DNA from: Palsa-513 sp036510225
GTDB taxonomy: Bacteria; Actinomycetota; Thermoleophilia; Solirubrobacterales; Solirubrobacteraceae
DNA length: 64,000 nucleotides
Reading direction: 5' to 3'
Assembly (NCBI GenBank): GCA_036510225.1
Contig: DATCEH010000070.1
Span: forward strand, 19,484 to 83,483
The notes beneath the pieces were generated by a model that was not told the DNA's origin, did not search any database, and saw only the letters and a program-made list of their open reading frames with translations. A program made the translations under genes and the position numbers. Shown here piece by piece: positions 1 to 7,008 of the stretch; the first letter of the stretch is position 1, and each line of letters begins with the position of its first letter.

Positions 1-1202
1 TCGAGCGCGTAGACCGCCATCTCGCTGCGGAGCTCGTCGGTCACGAGGGCCTCGAGGTCCATCGCGCTGACCGTCTTCTTCCGGTCGGCGATCTCCTTGA
101 AGCGCTTGAACGCCGTGTTCAGCGCCGCGCCCGAGACCTCGAAGCCGAGCTCCTCCAGCGCCTGGCGCAGCGCGTGCCGCCCGCTGTGCTTGCCGAGGAC
201 AAGCGAGTTCTTCTCCAGGCCGACGGTCGTCGCGTCCATGATCTCGTAGGTCGTCCGCTCCTTCAGCACCCCGTCCTGGTGGATGCCCGACTCGTGGGCG
301 AACGCGTTGCGCCCGACGATCGCCTTGTTCGGCTGGACGACGTAGCCCGTCATCCGCGAGACCAGCCGGCTCGCCCGGGCGATCTCCCGCGTGTTGACCG
401 CCGAGTACAGGCCGATCGCCTCGCGCCGCGTGTGCAGCAGCATCGCGATCTCCTCGAGCGACGCGTTGCCCGCCCGCTCGCCGATCCCGTTGATCGCACA
501 CTCGACCTGCCGCGCGCCGGCCCGCATTCCGGCCAGCGAGTTGGCGACCGCCATCCCGAGGTCGTCGTGGCAGTGGACCGACAGCGTCACGTCGTGAAGC
601 GACGGCGCCAGCAGATACAGCTCGGCCAGCCACGCCTCGAACTCGTGCGGAATCGTGTAGCCGACCGTGTCGGGCACGTTGATCGTCGTCGCGCCCTCCT
701 CGATCGCCGCGCTGACGACCTCGGCCGTGAACTCGACCGCTGAGCGCGTCGCGTCCATCGGCGAGAACTCGACATCCTCGAGGTAGCCCTTCGCGTGCGC
801 GACGGCCGCCCGGGCGAGGCCGAGGACGTCGGCGCGGGTGCTCTGCAGCTGGTGGACGATGTGGATGTCAGACGTCGAGATGAAGGTATGGATCCGCGGG
901 CGCTCCGAGTCGCGCACGGCGTTCCAGACGGCGTCGATGTCGGCCAGATGCGTCCGCGCCAGCCCGGCGATCACCGGTCCCTCGACCTGCCGGGCGATCG
1001 TCTGCACGGCCTCGAAGTCTCCCGGCGAGCTGATCGGGAAACCGGCCTCGATGATGTCGACGCCAAGCCTCGCGAGCTGCTGCGCGATCTCCAGCTTCTC
1101 CGAAGCGTTGAGCGAGATGCCCGGCGACTGCTCGCCGTCGCGCAGCGTCGTGTCGAAGATCAACACCCTGTTCGGGTCACGGTTGGGGTCCGGCTCGGTC
1201 AT
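1..1202 (-). CDS. leuA: 2-isopropylmalate synthase, 3' end cut by window edge
   Basis: Catalyses the first committed step of leucine synthesis: acetyl-CoA plus 2-oxoisovalerate gives 2-isopropylmalate, in the cytoplasm. About 400 residues are visible; the C-terminal regulatory part lies outside the window. The TIM-barrel signature TTLRDGEQSPG is near residues 18-28, the metal-binding VHCHDDLG follows mid-protein, and GERAGNASLEE is present, all typical of LeuA/HCS-like enzymes. The ATG was chosen because GAGG lies 5 nt upstream and the protein begins just before the conserved strand. It is preceded by a leucine-rich leader peptide and a second short ORF, so expression is probably controlled by leucine supply. 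Confidence 0.95.
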   Translation of the reverse strand, partial: MTEPDPNRDPNRVLIFDTTLRDGEQSPGISLNASEKLEIAQQLARLGVDIIEAGFPISSPGDFEAVQTIARQVEGPVIAGLARTHLADIDAVWNAVRDSERPRIHTFISTSDIHIVHQLQSTRADVLGLARAAVAHAKGYLEDVEFSPMDATRSAVEFTAEVVSAAIEEGATTINVPDTVGYTIPHEFEAWLAELYLLAPSLHDVTLSVHCHDDLGMAVANSLAGMRAGARQVECAINGIGERAGNASLEEIAMLLHTRREAIGLYSAVNTREIARASRLVSRMTGYVVQPNKAIVGRNAFAHESGIHQDGVLKERTTYEIMDATTVGLEKNSLVLGKHSGRHALRQALEELGFEVSGAALNTAFKRFKEIADRKKTVSAMDLEALVTDELRSEMAVYAL

Positions 1203-1220
1203 AGGTTCCTCGCTGACTTG

Positions 1221-1277
1221 TTAGTCGTCTTTCGGGCTTCTTCTCGGCTGGGTTTGCGGCTGGCGGCCGCCACGCAT
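1221..1277 (-). CDS. second short upstream ORF between leader peptide and leuA
   Basis: An 18-codon ORF (MRGGRQPQTQPRRSPKDD) whose ATG overlaps the TAA of the leucine leader (TAATG) and whose own TAA lies 18 nt before the leuA ATG. Its middle contains the segment complementary to the leader's Leu codons. It could couple leader translation to leuA initiation, or simply be the spacer of the attenuator. No homologue is recognised; the call rests on position and overlap only. Confidence 0.35.
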   Translation of the reverse strand: MRGGRQPQTQPRRSPKDD

Positions 1278-1307
1278 TAGTCCCCCTTGCGGGGGAGCAG
1301 AAGAAGC
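1236..1307 (-). promoter_or_regulatory. leuA attenuator: Leu-codon stem and GNRA hairpin
   Basis: Read on the minus strand, GCTTCTTCT (1299-1307), which is part of the Leu-codon run, is exactly complementary over 9 nt to AGAAGAAGC (1236-1244). Between them TCCCCC-GCAA-GGGGGA (1281-1296) forms a 6-bp stem with a GNRA-type tetraloop, spanning the end of the leader peptide. A ribosome stalled on the Leu codons would cover one arm of the long stem. No U-tract follows, so control of leuA translation fits better than transcription termination. The pairings are seen in the sequence; the mechanism is inference. Confidence 0.55.
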
Positions 1308-1333
1308 AGCGAAAGGGACTGCGGGAACGTCAT
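1277..1333 (-). CDS. leucine leader peptide of leuA (LeuL-like)
   Basis: An 18-residue peptide, MTFPQSLSLLLLLPRKGD, with six leucines, five of them consecutive (codons CTG CTT CTT CTG CTC at 1295-1309). Leucine-rich leader peptides ahead of leuA are known in actinobacteria and act by sensing charged tRNA-Leu. The stop codon overlaps the start of the next short ORF. An in-frame TGA six codons upstream leaves the ATG as the natural start. GGAG directly abuts the ATG with no spacer, so the mRNA may be nearly leaderless. Confidence 0.7.
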   Translation of the reverse strand: MTFPQSLSLLLLLPRKGD

Positions 1334-1344
1334 CTCCGGCTCAG

Positions 1345-1371
1345 AGTATCAAGGCCCGCGCTCCGGCTCAA
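1345..1371 (-). promoter_or_regulatory. possible promoter of the leuL-leuA transcript
   Basis: On the minus strand GATACT (1345-1350) resembles a -10 box and TTGAGC (1366-1371) a -35 box, with a short 15-bp spacer; the leader ATG follows 11 nt after the -10. The 10-bp sequence TGAGCCGGAG occurs twice here (1334-1343 and 1361-1370), flanking the -10, and could be a regulator site or chance. Confidence 0.3.
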
Positions 1372-1388
1372 GCGCCCGCCGACGCCGG

Positions 1389-2765
1389 CTACCCGGCGTC
1401 CCTGAGGATCGCGACGTCGATGCCGAGGTGATTGGCCGCGGCGCCCGAGACCCACGTCGCGACGACCGCACCCGGCGACGAGCTCAGCGTGACCGGGCCC
1501 TCCGAGCGCAGGCTGGTCAGCGAGCGGGCGGCCCCGAAGGAGCCCGACGCCGGCCTGATCGCGTACTCGAGTCCGTAGTGCTTGAAGCTCCCCGTCGTCC
1601 ACGCGATGACCGCCGTCGAGCTGGTCGCACCTGCGACCGGCTGCGTCGAGAGCGTTCCCGGCTTCGACAGCTCGACCGGCGCGGCGAACGCACCGCCGGC
1701 CCCGGGGACGGTCGCGAACACGGTCCCCGCCGTGGTCACCTGTGAATCGCCGGAGGTGCCCGCCAGGACCGCGAACGCCGCGACCGGGGATGGCCCCTGC
1801 GCAGGCAGCGCCAACACCGGCCCACTCGCCGAGAGCTTTCCGGTGTCGGCCGTCTGCAGCGTGAAGACCGTCTGCGGTGCCGACGCGACGCCCGGCCCGA
1901 TCGGCAGCTCGCGCAGCGACTCGGACGCCGCGCCGAGATCCGTCCATGTCAACGCCGTGCCGCCCGGCCCCGAGAAGAGCCCCAGGCCTCCGGAATTGTT
2001 CTCACCGTTGTCCGGTCCCGCCTTCGTCGCGCCGAACACGCCCGCGCCCGGCGCGAGCTCCGCGAACTCCAGGGTCGCGTTCTCAGCCGGGTTCGCGTTC
2101 GGTGTCGTCCGCCACGCCGCGGACACCGTCCCGTCCGGCCCGGCCACCGCCGTGAAGCCGATCCCGACGTTCGCCGCCAGCGTCCTCGCCGCGCCAAAAT
2201 GCCCCGCGGCGTTGCTGACGGCGTAGAGCAGGGCGTGCTTGTCCGTCGTGGGGACGCCCTGCAACCAGACCGCGACATACCGTCCGCCGCTCGCGAAGAC
2301 CTCCTGCGGGCCGATCCCCGCACGGACGGTGCCCAGGACCTGGACCTTGCCGAAGTGTCCGTGGCCGAGCGCCACCGACGCCTCGACGTGGCGCGTGCCG
2401 CCCTTCGCCGTGTCCGACAGCCAGACCACGGCGGCCCCACCACTCCGCCCGACGGCGACCGACGGCTCGATGCCCGCACCGGGCACCCGCTCGGCAGCCC
2501 CGAAGCGGCCGGACGTCGTCCCGCGGCGCACGACGTTGCCGAAATGGCCGGTGGCGGCCACCTGCGCCGACCAGACGGCCGCGACCTGCCCCGACGACGT
2601 CACGCTCACGGCGGGTGTTTCGACGTGACTCACCGACGGCGCCTGGAGCACGATCGGCGCCCCGAAACCGGCCGGCGCCGCGGACGCGACGCCGCCCGCG
2701 AGGGCGATCACCGACACGCCCGTGCCCGCGAGCAGTCCGACGAGCCGGCCTCTGTGTGAGCTCAT
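1389..2765 (-). CDS. secreted repeat-containing protein of unknown function
   Basis: 458 residues. The N-terminus (short basic stretch, LVGLLAGTGVSVIALAGG, then ASAAP) is a classical Sec signal peptide with cleavage near residue 30. The mature part is rich in Ala, Gly, Ser, Thr and Val and has repeated blocks with an aromatic-Gly core (GHFG, GRFG, GHFG, SFG) about 45-60 residues apart, each followed by strand-like segments, suggesting a beta-propeller or stacked beta repeats. No enzyme motif or known family was recognised. It is monocistronic and divergent from the ABC operon at 3007; its 3' end lies just upstream of the leuA leader promoter. Confidence 0.75.
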   Translation of the reverse strand: MSSHRGRLVGLLAGTGVSVIALAGGVASAAPAGFGAPIVLQAPSVSHVETPAVSVTSSGQVAAVWSAQVAATGHFGNVVRRGTTSGRFGAAERVPGAGIEPSVAVGRSGGAAVVWLSDTAKGGTRHVEASVALGHGHFGKVQVLGTVRAGIGPQEVFASGGRYVAVWLQGVPTTDKHALLYAVSNAAGHFGAARTLAANVGIGFTAVAGPDGTVSAAWRTTPNANPAENATLEFAELAPGAGVFGATKAGPDNGENNSGGLGLFSGPGGTALTWTDLGAASESLRELPIGPGVASAPQTVFTLQTADTGKLSASGPVLALPAQGPSPVAAFAVLAGTSGDSQVTTAGTVFATVPGAGGAFAAPVELSKPGTLSTQPVAGATSSTAVIAWTTGSFKHYGLEYAIRPASGSFGAARSLTSLRSEGPVTLSSSPGAVVATWVSGAAANHLGIDVAILRDAG

Positions 2766-2994
2766 GTCTCTTCAACGCCTTTCGGGAGGTGACCGCATGT
2801 TCTACCGGTAGGACCCCCGCCGCCGTCGTAAGTTGCGCACCCGGCGGCCGCACCCCCTCGCGGCAACTCCCCGCCTCGGCACGACAACCGCTGCCCACCG
2901 CTCCATACAAGGGATGAGGCGCCGCCGGCGGATCACTCCCCCGCCCGAGCCGAGCTTCCACCAACCGCCCGATGTGCGATTCGACGGCCGGTCG

Positions 2995-3000
2995 TAGGTT
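2995..3000 (+). promoter_or_regulatory. -10 box for a leaderless ABC-operon transcript
   Basis: TAGGTT ends exactly 6 nt before the ATG at 3007 and no Shine-Dalgarno sequence lies between. The same TAnnnT plus 6 nt layout occurs at four other starts in the window. Transcription would begin at or next to the start codon. Confidence 0.45.
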
Positions 3001-3006
3001 CAATCC

Positions 3007-3975
3007 ATGACCTCCACCACACAGATCCGCGAGGACTCACTCGCGATCCACACGCAGGATCTCGGCAAGCGGTTCGGGTCCCGAACCGCGCTCGACAGCA
3101 TCGACCTCCAGGTCCCCCGCGGCACCGCGTTCGGGTTCCTCGGACCCAATGGGGCCGGCAAGACGACGTTGATCAGGATGCTGCTCGGCCTCGCCGAGCC
3201 GACATCCGGGTCGATGCGCCTGCTCGGCCGCGACCTCCCCGAGCACAGCGCGGCCGCCCTCGCCCGCGTCGGCGCGATCATCGAGGAGCCGCGGTTTCAC
3301 CCCCACCTGACCGGCCGCGAGAACCTCGCGGTCCACGCCGCCGCCCGCGACCGCTCGGCCGCCGGCCGGATTCCGGCGTCGCTGGATCGCGTCGGACTGG
3401 CCGCCCGGGCCGACGAGAAGGTCAGGGCCTACTCGCTCGGCATGCGCCAGCGCCTCGGAATCGCCCGCTGCCTGCTCGCCGACCCGGAGCTCCTGATCCT
3501 CGACGAGCCGATGAACGGGCTCGACCCGGCCGGGATCCTCGAGCTCCGCGGTCTGATCCGCGACCTCGTCGACGAGGGCAGGACCGTGATGCTCTCCTCC
3601 CACCTGCTCGACGAGGTCGAGAAGACGTGTGACGCCGCGGCGATCGTCGACGACGGCCGGATCGTCGCCCAGGGGTCGATCACCGAGCTGCGCAACGGCG
3701 GCCACGTCGCCCGCGCGATCGACATCGACTGCGAGCACCGGTCCCGGGCCGCCGCCATCCTGGCCGCCGTCCACGGTGTCGGCAGCGCCACCGACAACGA
3801 CGACCTGCTCCGCGTCACGCTCACCCCGGAGGCTCCCGTCGACCGAGAGATCGTCACGGCCCTCCTGACCCGCCTGCTCGGCGAGGGGATCGCCGTCGGA
3901 CGCGTCGTTCCCGTCACACACTCACTCGAAGAGCGCTTCCTGACCATGACCACACGCCTGGAGGACCGAAGCTGA
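3007..3975 (+). CDS. ABC transporter ATP-binding protein
   Basis: 322-residue nucleotide-binding subunit of an ABC-2 type exporter. Walker A GPNGAGKT is at residues 46-53, the signature YSLGMRQR at 142-149, Walker B LLILDEP at 162-168, then the D-loop (NGLDP) and H-loop (SSHLLDEV). The extra C-terminal 100 residues match the CcmA/drug-exporter ATPases (COG1131). Its stop overlaps the permease start (TGATG at 3973-3977). A NarL-type two-component system follows, an arrangement common for antibiotic or cell-envelope stress exporters. The substrate cannot be read from the sequence. Confidence 0.9.
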   Translation: MTSTTQIREDSLAIHTQDLGKRFGSRTALDSIDLQVPRGTAFGFLGPNGAGKTTLIRMLLGLAEPTSGSMRLLGRDLPEHSAAALARVGAIIEEPRFHPHLTGRENLAVHAAARDRSAAGRIPASLDRVGLAARADEKVRAYSLGMRQRLGIARCLLADPELLILDEPMNGLDPAGILELRGLIRDLVDEGRTVMLSSHLLDEVEKTCDAAAIVDDGRIVAQGSITELRNGGHVARAIDIDCEHRSRAAAILAAVHGVGSATDNDDLLRVTLTPEAPVDREIVTALLTRLLGEGIAVGRVVPVTHSLEERFLTMTTRLEDRS

Positions 3976-4733
3976 TGTTCGACCTCAGACTGATCCGCGC
4001 AGACGCACTGAAACTCCACCGCCGCTACGGCATGCTCGCGATGTCACTCCTCCTGACCGTCGGAATGGCCGTCCTCGTGTTCGCCGTCGAGATCATCCAA
4101 CACGCCGACAATCCCCTCAAACACGACCCGGCCGGGGGCCTCCACAGCTACCAGGGGGCGATCTCCTTCCTCACCGTGATGGTCTTCATCGTCGCCGCGA
4201 TCGTCGGGTCGACCGCCGGCGCCCAGGACATCGAAACCGGCGTCTTCCGGGACCTCGCAGCCACCGGCCGCAGCCGGATCGCCCTGTTCGGCTCACGGAT
4301 CCCCGGTGCGATGGCGATCGTCCTGCCGATCGCCGCGCTGGTCGCCGCCCTGACCGGGATCGTCGGCGTCACGCTCGCCGGCTCGCTGGCCGCTCCCAGC
4401 GCCGGAGCGATCGCAGGCGGCACGGCCGCCCTGCTGGCCTCCGGCGCACTCGGCTGCTTCGTCGCCGTCGGGCTCGCCGCCCTGATCGGGTCACGCGGAC
4501 CCGTGATCGCGATCGTGCTCGGCTTCGAGCTCGCGATTTCCCCGCTGCTCTCGAGCATCGGCTTCCTCGGCGACATTCGCCAGGCCCTCCCGGCGAATGC
4601 GCTCGACCGAATCGCCAACCAGGCCCACCGCGGCGTGGCCGTCGCGCTCGGCACCGCGATCGTCGTGCTCATCGCATGGGCCGCGGCCGCCTTCGCGGCC
4701 GGCGCGTGGCGGACCAGGACGCACGAGATCTAG
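3975..4733 (+). CDS. ABC-2 type transporter permease
   Basis: 252 residues with about six hydrophobic segments (the first near residues 20-40, the last near 225-245), the usual size of a single-domain ABC-2 permease that dimerises. Translation is coupled to the ATPase upstream through TGATG. The motif AQDIETGVFRDLAATGRSR in the second cytoplasmic loop is typical of the coupling-helix region of these permeases. It presumably forms the membrane part of the exporter with the 3007 gene product. Substrate unknown. Confidence 0.85.
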   Translation: MFDLRLIRADALKLHRRYGMLAMSLLLTVGMAVLVFAVEIIQHADNPLKHDPAGGLHSYQGAISFLTVMVFIVAAIVGSTAGAQDIETGVFRDLAATGRSRIALFGSRIPGAMAIVLPIAALVAALTGIVGVTLAGSLAAPSAGAIAGGTAALLASGALGCFVAVGLAALIGSRGPVIAIVLGFELAISPLLSSIGFLGDIRQALPANALDRIANQAHRGVAVALGTAIVVLIAWAAAAFAAGAWRTRTHEI

Positions 4734-4819
4734 TCGTGACCCGCGCCGCCGCCGCTCCGCAGTCCCACCCGCGGCCGGTGGCTCGGCAGCGACCCGCACT
4801 CGCTCGCAGGGGCCGGGGA

Positions 4820-4825
4820 TAGTCT
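4820..4825 (+). promoter_or_regulatory. -10 box for leaderless histidine kinase transcript
   Basis: TAGTCT lies exactly 6 nt before the ATG at 4832, with no ribosome-binding site between, so the two-component system can be transcribed separately from the ABC genes 98 bp upstream. Confidence 0.45.
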
Positions 4826-4831
4826 CAGCCG

Positions 4832-6037
4832 ATGTCCCCGGCCCTCTTTCAACGCGTCCGTCATCCGGCCGGATGGATGATCGACCTCGCGATCGCCATG
4901 ATCCTCGCCGGACCGGTCCTCGGCACGGCGATCGCCCGGGCATCCGGAGGCCCACCGCGCGCGGTCGACGGCCTGCTCGGCCTCGCCGCCCTCGCCACGA
5001 TCTTCGCCCGCCGCGCCCAGCCTCTCGCCGCCCTGACGATCGCGATCGGGATCGGCGTGGTGATGCCCGACGTCGGCACCGGCGTGATCCCCGGCCTCGT
5101 GATCCTCTACACGATCGCCACCCGCCGGCCGTGGCCGGCCCCGGCGCTGCCAGCCGTCGCCGTCGTCCTCGCAACCGCCGTCGGCAAGCTCGTCTCCGCT
5201 CATCCCGAGCGGGTCGCCAGCTCGATCGGGATCGCCGTCGAGTGCTCGGCGGCCGTCGCCCTCGGCCTCTACGTCGGTGCCCGCCGGGCGTTCATCGACG
5301 CCCTTCGCGACCGGGCCGACCGGGCCGACCGGGAGCGCGAGCTGCTCGCCGACCGGGCGGTTGCGCAGGAGCGCCTGCGGATCGCCCAGGACCTCCACGA
5401 CGTCGTCGCCCACAACGTCAGCCTGATGGTCGTCACGGCCCAGGCGCTCGGCGTGACCGTCGACGACGACCGCGTCCGTACGGCGACCGACGGGATCGCC
5501 GACCTCGGGCGTCAGGCGATGACCGAGATGCACCGGACGCTCCGCCTGCTCCGCGACCACGACGACGAGGCCGCCGACCGCGCGCCCCAACCGAGCCTCG
5601 CCAACCTCGACAAGCTGATCGAGCAGTCGCGGGCGACCGGGATGGAGGTCGAGCTGACGATCGAGGGTGAGCCCCGCCCACTCACCCAGACGGTCGAGCT
5701 CTCGGCCTTCCGGATCGTCCAGGAGGCCCTGACCAACGTGATCAAGCACGCCGGACGCGCGCACACCCACGTAACCGTCGGATACCGGCCCGGCGGGCTC
5801 GAGCTGCGGATCACCGACACCGGCCACCGGCGACTCCCCGGGCCGCTGGCCGACGGCGACGACGCGGCCCCATCCGGCGGCCACGGCGTGATCGGGATGC
5901 GCGAGCGGGCCGCTCTGTTCGGCGGCACGCTGACCGCCCTGCCGCGCCTCGACCACGGCTTCGAGGTCACCGCCGTCCTCCCCTATACCGACCTGGCCGC
6001 CAGCCTCCCGACGAGCGATCCGGACTCCCCAGCGTGA
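4832..6037 (+). CDS. sensor histidine kinase, NarL/DesK type
   Basis: 401 residues. About five transmembrane segments occupy residues 15-150, followed by a short coiled coil (RADRADRERELLADRAVAQE). The HisKA_3 box RIAQDLHDVVAHN carries the phospho-accepting His189; a HATPase_c domain follows with N-box ALTNVIKHA and G-box region GGHGVIGMRER. There is no large extracellular loop, so the signal is probably sensed in or at the membrane, as in intramembrane-sensing kinases linked to drug exporters. The last codons overlap the response regulator (GTGA). Confidence 0.93.
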   Translation: MSPALFQRVRHPAGWMIDLAIAMILAGPVLGTAIARASGGPPRAVDGLLGLAALATIFARRAQPLAALTIAIGIGVVMPDVGTGVIPGLVILYTIATRRPWPAPALPAVAVVLATAVGKLVSAHPERVASSIGIAVECSAAVALGLYVGARRAFIDALRDRADRADRERELLADRAVAQERLRIAQDLHDVVAHNVSLMVVTAQALGVTVDDDRVRTATDGIADLGRQAMTEMHRTLRLLRDHDDEAADRAPQPSLANLDKLIEQSRATGMEVELTIEGEPRPLTQTVELSAFRIVQEALTNVIKHAGRAHTHVTVGYRPGGLELRITDTGHRRLPGPLADGDDAAPSGGHGVIGMRERAALFGGTLTALPRLDHGFEVTAVLPYTDLAASLPTSDPDSPA

Positions 6038-6687
6038 CTCCGCTCCGAGTCGTGATCGCCGACGACCAGCCGATGATGCGCGCCGGGTTCCGCGCCGTGC
6101 TCGAGGCGGCCGGTGACATCTTCGTGGTGGCCGAGGCGGCCAACGGCGCCGAAGCCGTCCGCCTGGCCGGTGAGCACTCGCCCGACGTCATCCTGATGGA
6201 CATCCGGATGCCGGTGATGGACGGCATCGAGGCGACCCGCCGGCTCCCCCGCGACCGCGTCCTGATCCTGACGACCTTCGGCCTCGACGAGTACATCATC
6301 GACGCGCTCCGCGCCGGGGCCAGCGGGTTCCTGCTCAAGGACGCTCCGACCGCCGAGGTCGTCGCGGCCGTCCGCGCGGTTGCCGCCGGCGACGCCGTGC
6401 TCTCGGCCACTGTCACCCGTCAGCTGCTCGACCAGGTCGGCCGCCGGCTCCCGGCCGCCGTCTCCCGCGTCCCAGCGGATCTCGCCGCCCTGACCGATCG
6501 CGAGCGGGAGGTCTTGCGTCTGCTTGCCGCCGGCCTCTCGAACTCCGAGATCGCGGCCGCGCTCGTCGTCTCGGACGCGACCGTCAAGACCCACGTCTCC
6601 CACCTGCTCGGCAAGCTCGGCCTCCGTGACCGGGTCCAGGCCGTGATCTACGCCTACGAGACGGGCCTGATCAGCCCGGCCGACTGA
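6034..6687 (+). CDS. NarL/LuxR-family response regulator
   Basis: 217 residues. The receiver domain (1-120) has acidic residues D10/D11, phospho-acceptor D56 (VILMDIRMP) and K102. A LuxR-type HTH lies at about 150-205 (LTDREREVLRLLAAGLSNSEIA, then VKTHVSHLLGKLGL). The GTG start overlaps the kinase stop as GTGA. It is the partner of the 4832 kinase and probably regulates the adjacent ABC exporter; target sites were not identified. Confidence 0.95.
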   Translation: MTPLRVVIADDQPMMRAGFRAVLEAAGDIFVVAEAANGAEAVRLAGEHSPDVILMDIRMPVMDGIEATRRLPRDRVLILTTFGLDEYIIDALRAGASGFLLKDAPTAEVVAAVRAVAAGDAVLSATVTRQLLDQVGRRLPAAVSRVPADLAALTDREREVLRLLAAGLSNSEIAAALVVSDATVKTHVSHLLGKLGLRDRVQAVIYAYETGLISPAD

Positions 6688-6725
6688 CTGTGACGGCATC
6701 CGGCGCCGGGTGTGCGGGCGGGTGC

Positions 6726-6805
6726 CGGGGGCGGGGGGCGGGGGCCGGGGGCGGAAACCGGGGGCCGGGGGGCGGGGGCCGGGGGCCGGGGGCCGGGGGC
6801 CGGGC
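6726..6805. repeat. degenerate GGGGGCC simple-sequence tract
   Basis: About 80 bp made almost only of runs of 4-6 G separated by CC, GC or a single AAA. On the minus strand it reads as repeated CCCCCGG. Such G-runs can form G-quadruplexes. It lies on the conserved-flank side of palindrome copy 1; copy 2 has a matching tract on the same side. Confidence 0.8.
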
Positions 6806-6877
6806 GGTCCGGCCGAGCTGTGGGATGTGATCGTCGGGCCGGGCGACGAACACGAGAAGGCTGCTGCACCTCTTCGC

Positions 6878-6910
6878 GAAACTAGTTGACTGCGTCAGTC
6901 AGCTACTTTC
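6878..6910 (-). repeat. dispersed palindromic repeat, copy 1
   Basis: 33-bp imperfect palindrome. On the plus strand the left arm is GAAACTAGTTGACTGC and the right arm TCAGTCAGCTACTTTC. It matches copy 3 (49616-49648) at all but three positions. The conserved flank (GCGAAGAGG, then CTCGTGTTC) lies to its left, so this copy is oriented on the minus strand. Confidence 0.75.
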
Positions 6911-7008
6911 CGCGGCGAGTCCTCCACCATCCAGCGCAGTCCTCCAGCCAGAGCCGGTTGACCTCCCGAGCCCCCAAGTCAATCGGTCGAGTCGAGCGCG
7001 CCGGCCGT

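Larger units (their letters stand above)
6688..7008. other. gene-free gap between convergent genes
   Basis: 321 bp between the response regulator and serA, which converge. It holds a G/C simple-sequence tract (6726-6805) and the first copy of the dispersed palindrome (6878-6910). No ORF here has normal codon character; the Pro/Arg-rich reading frames are products of the tract. Confidence 0.7.

Noticed and set aside
2802..2811. CTACCGGTAG palindrome upstream of the secreted protein gene
   Set aside because: Ten bp is too short to call an operator without further copies; none were found nearby.
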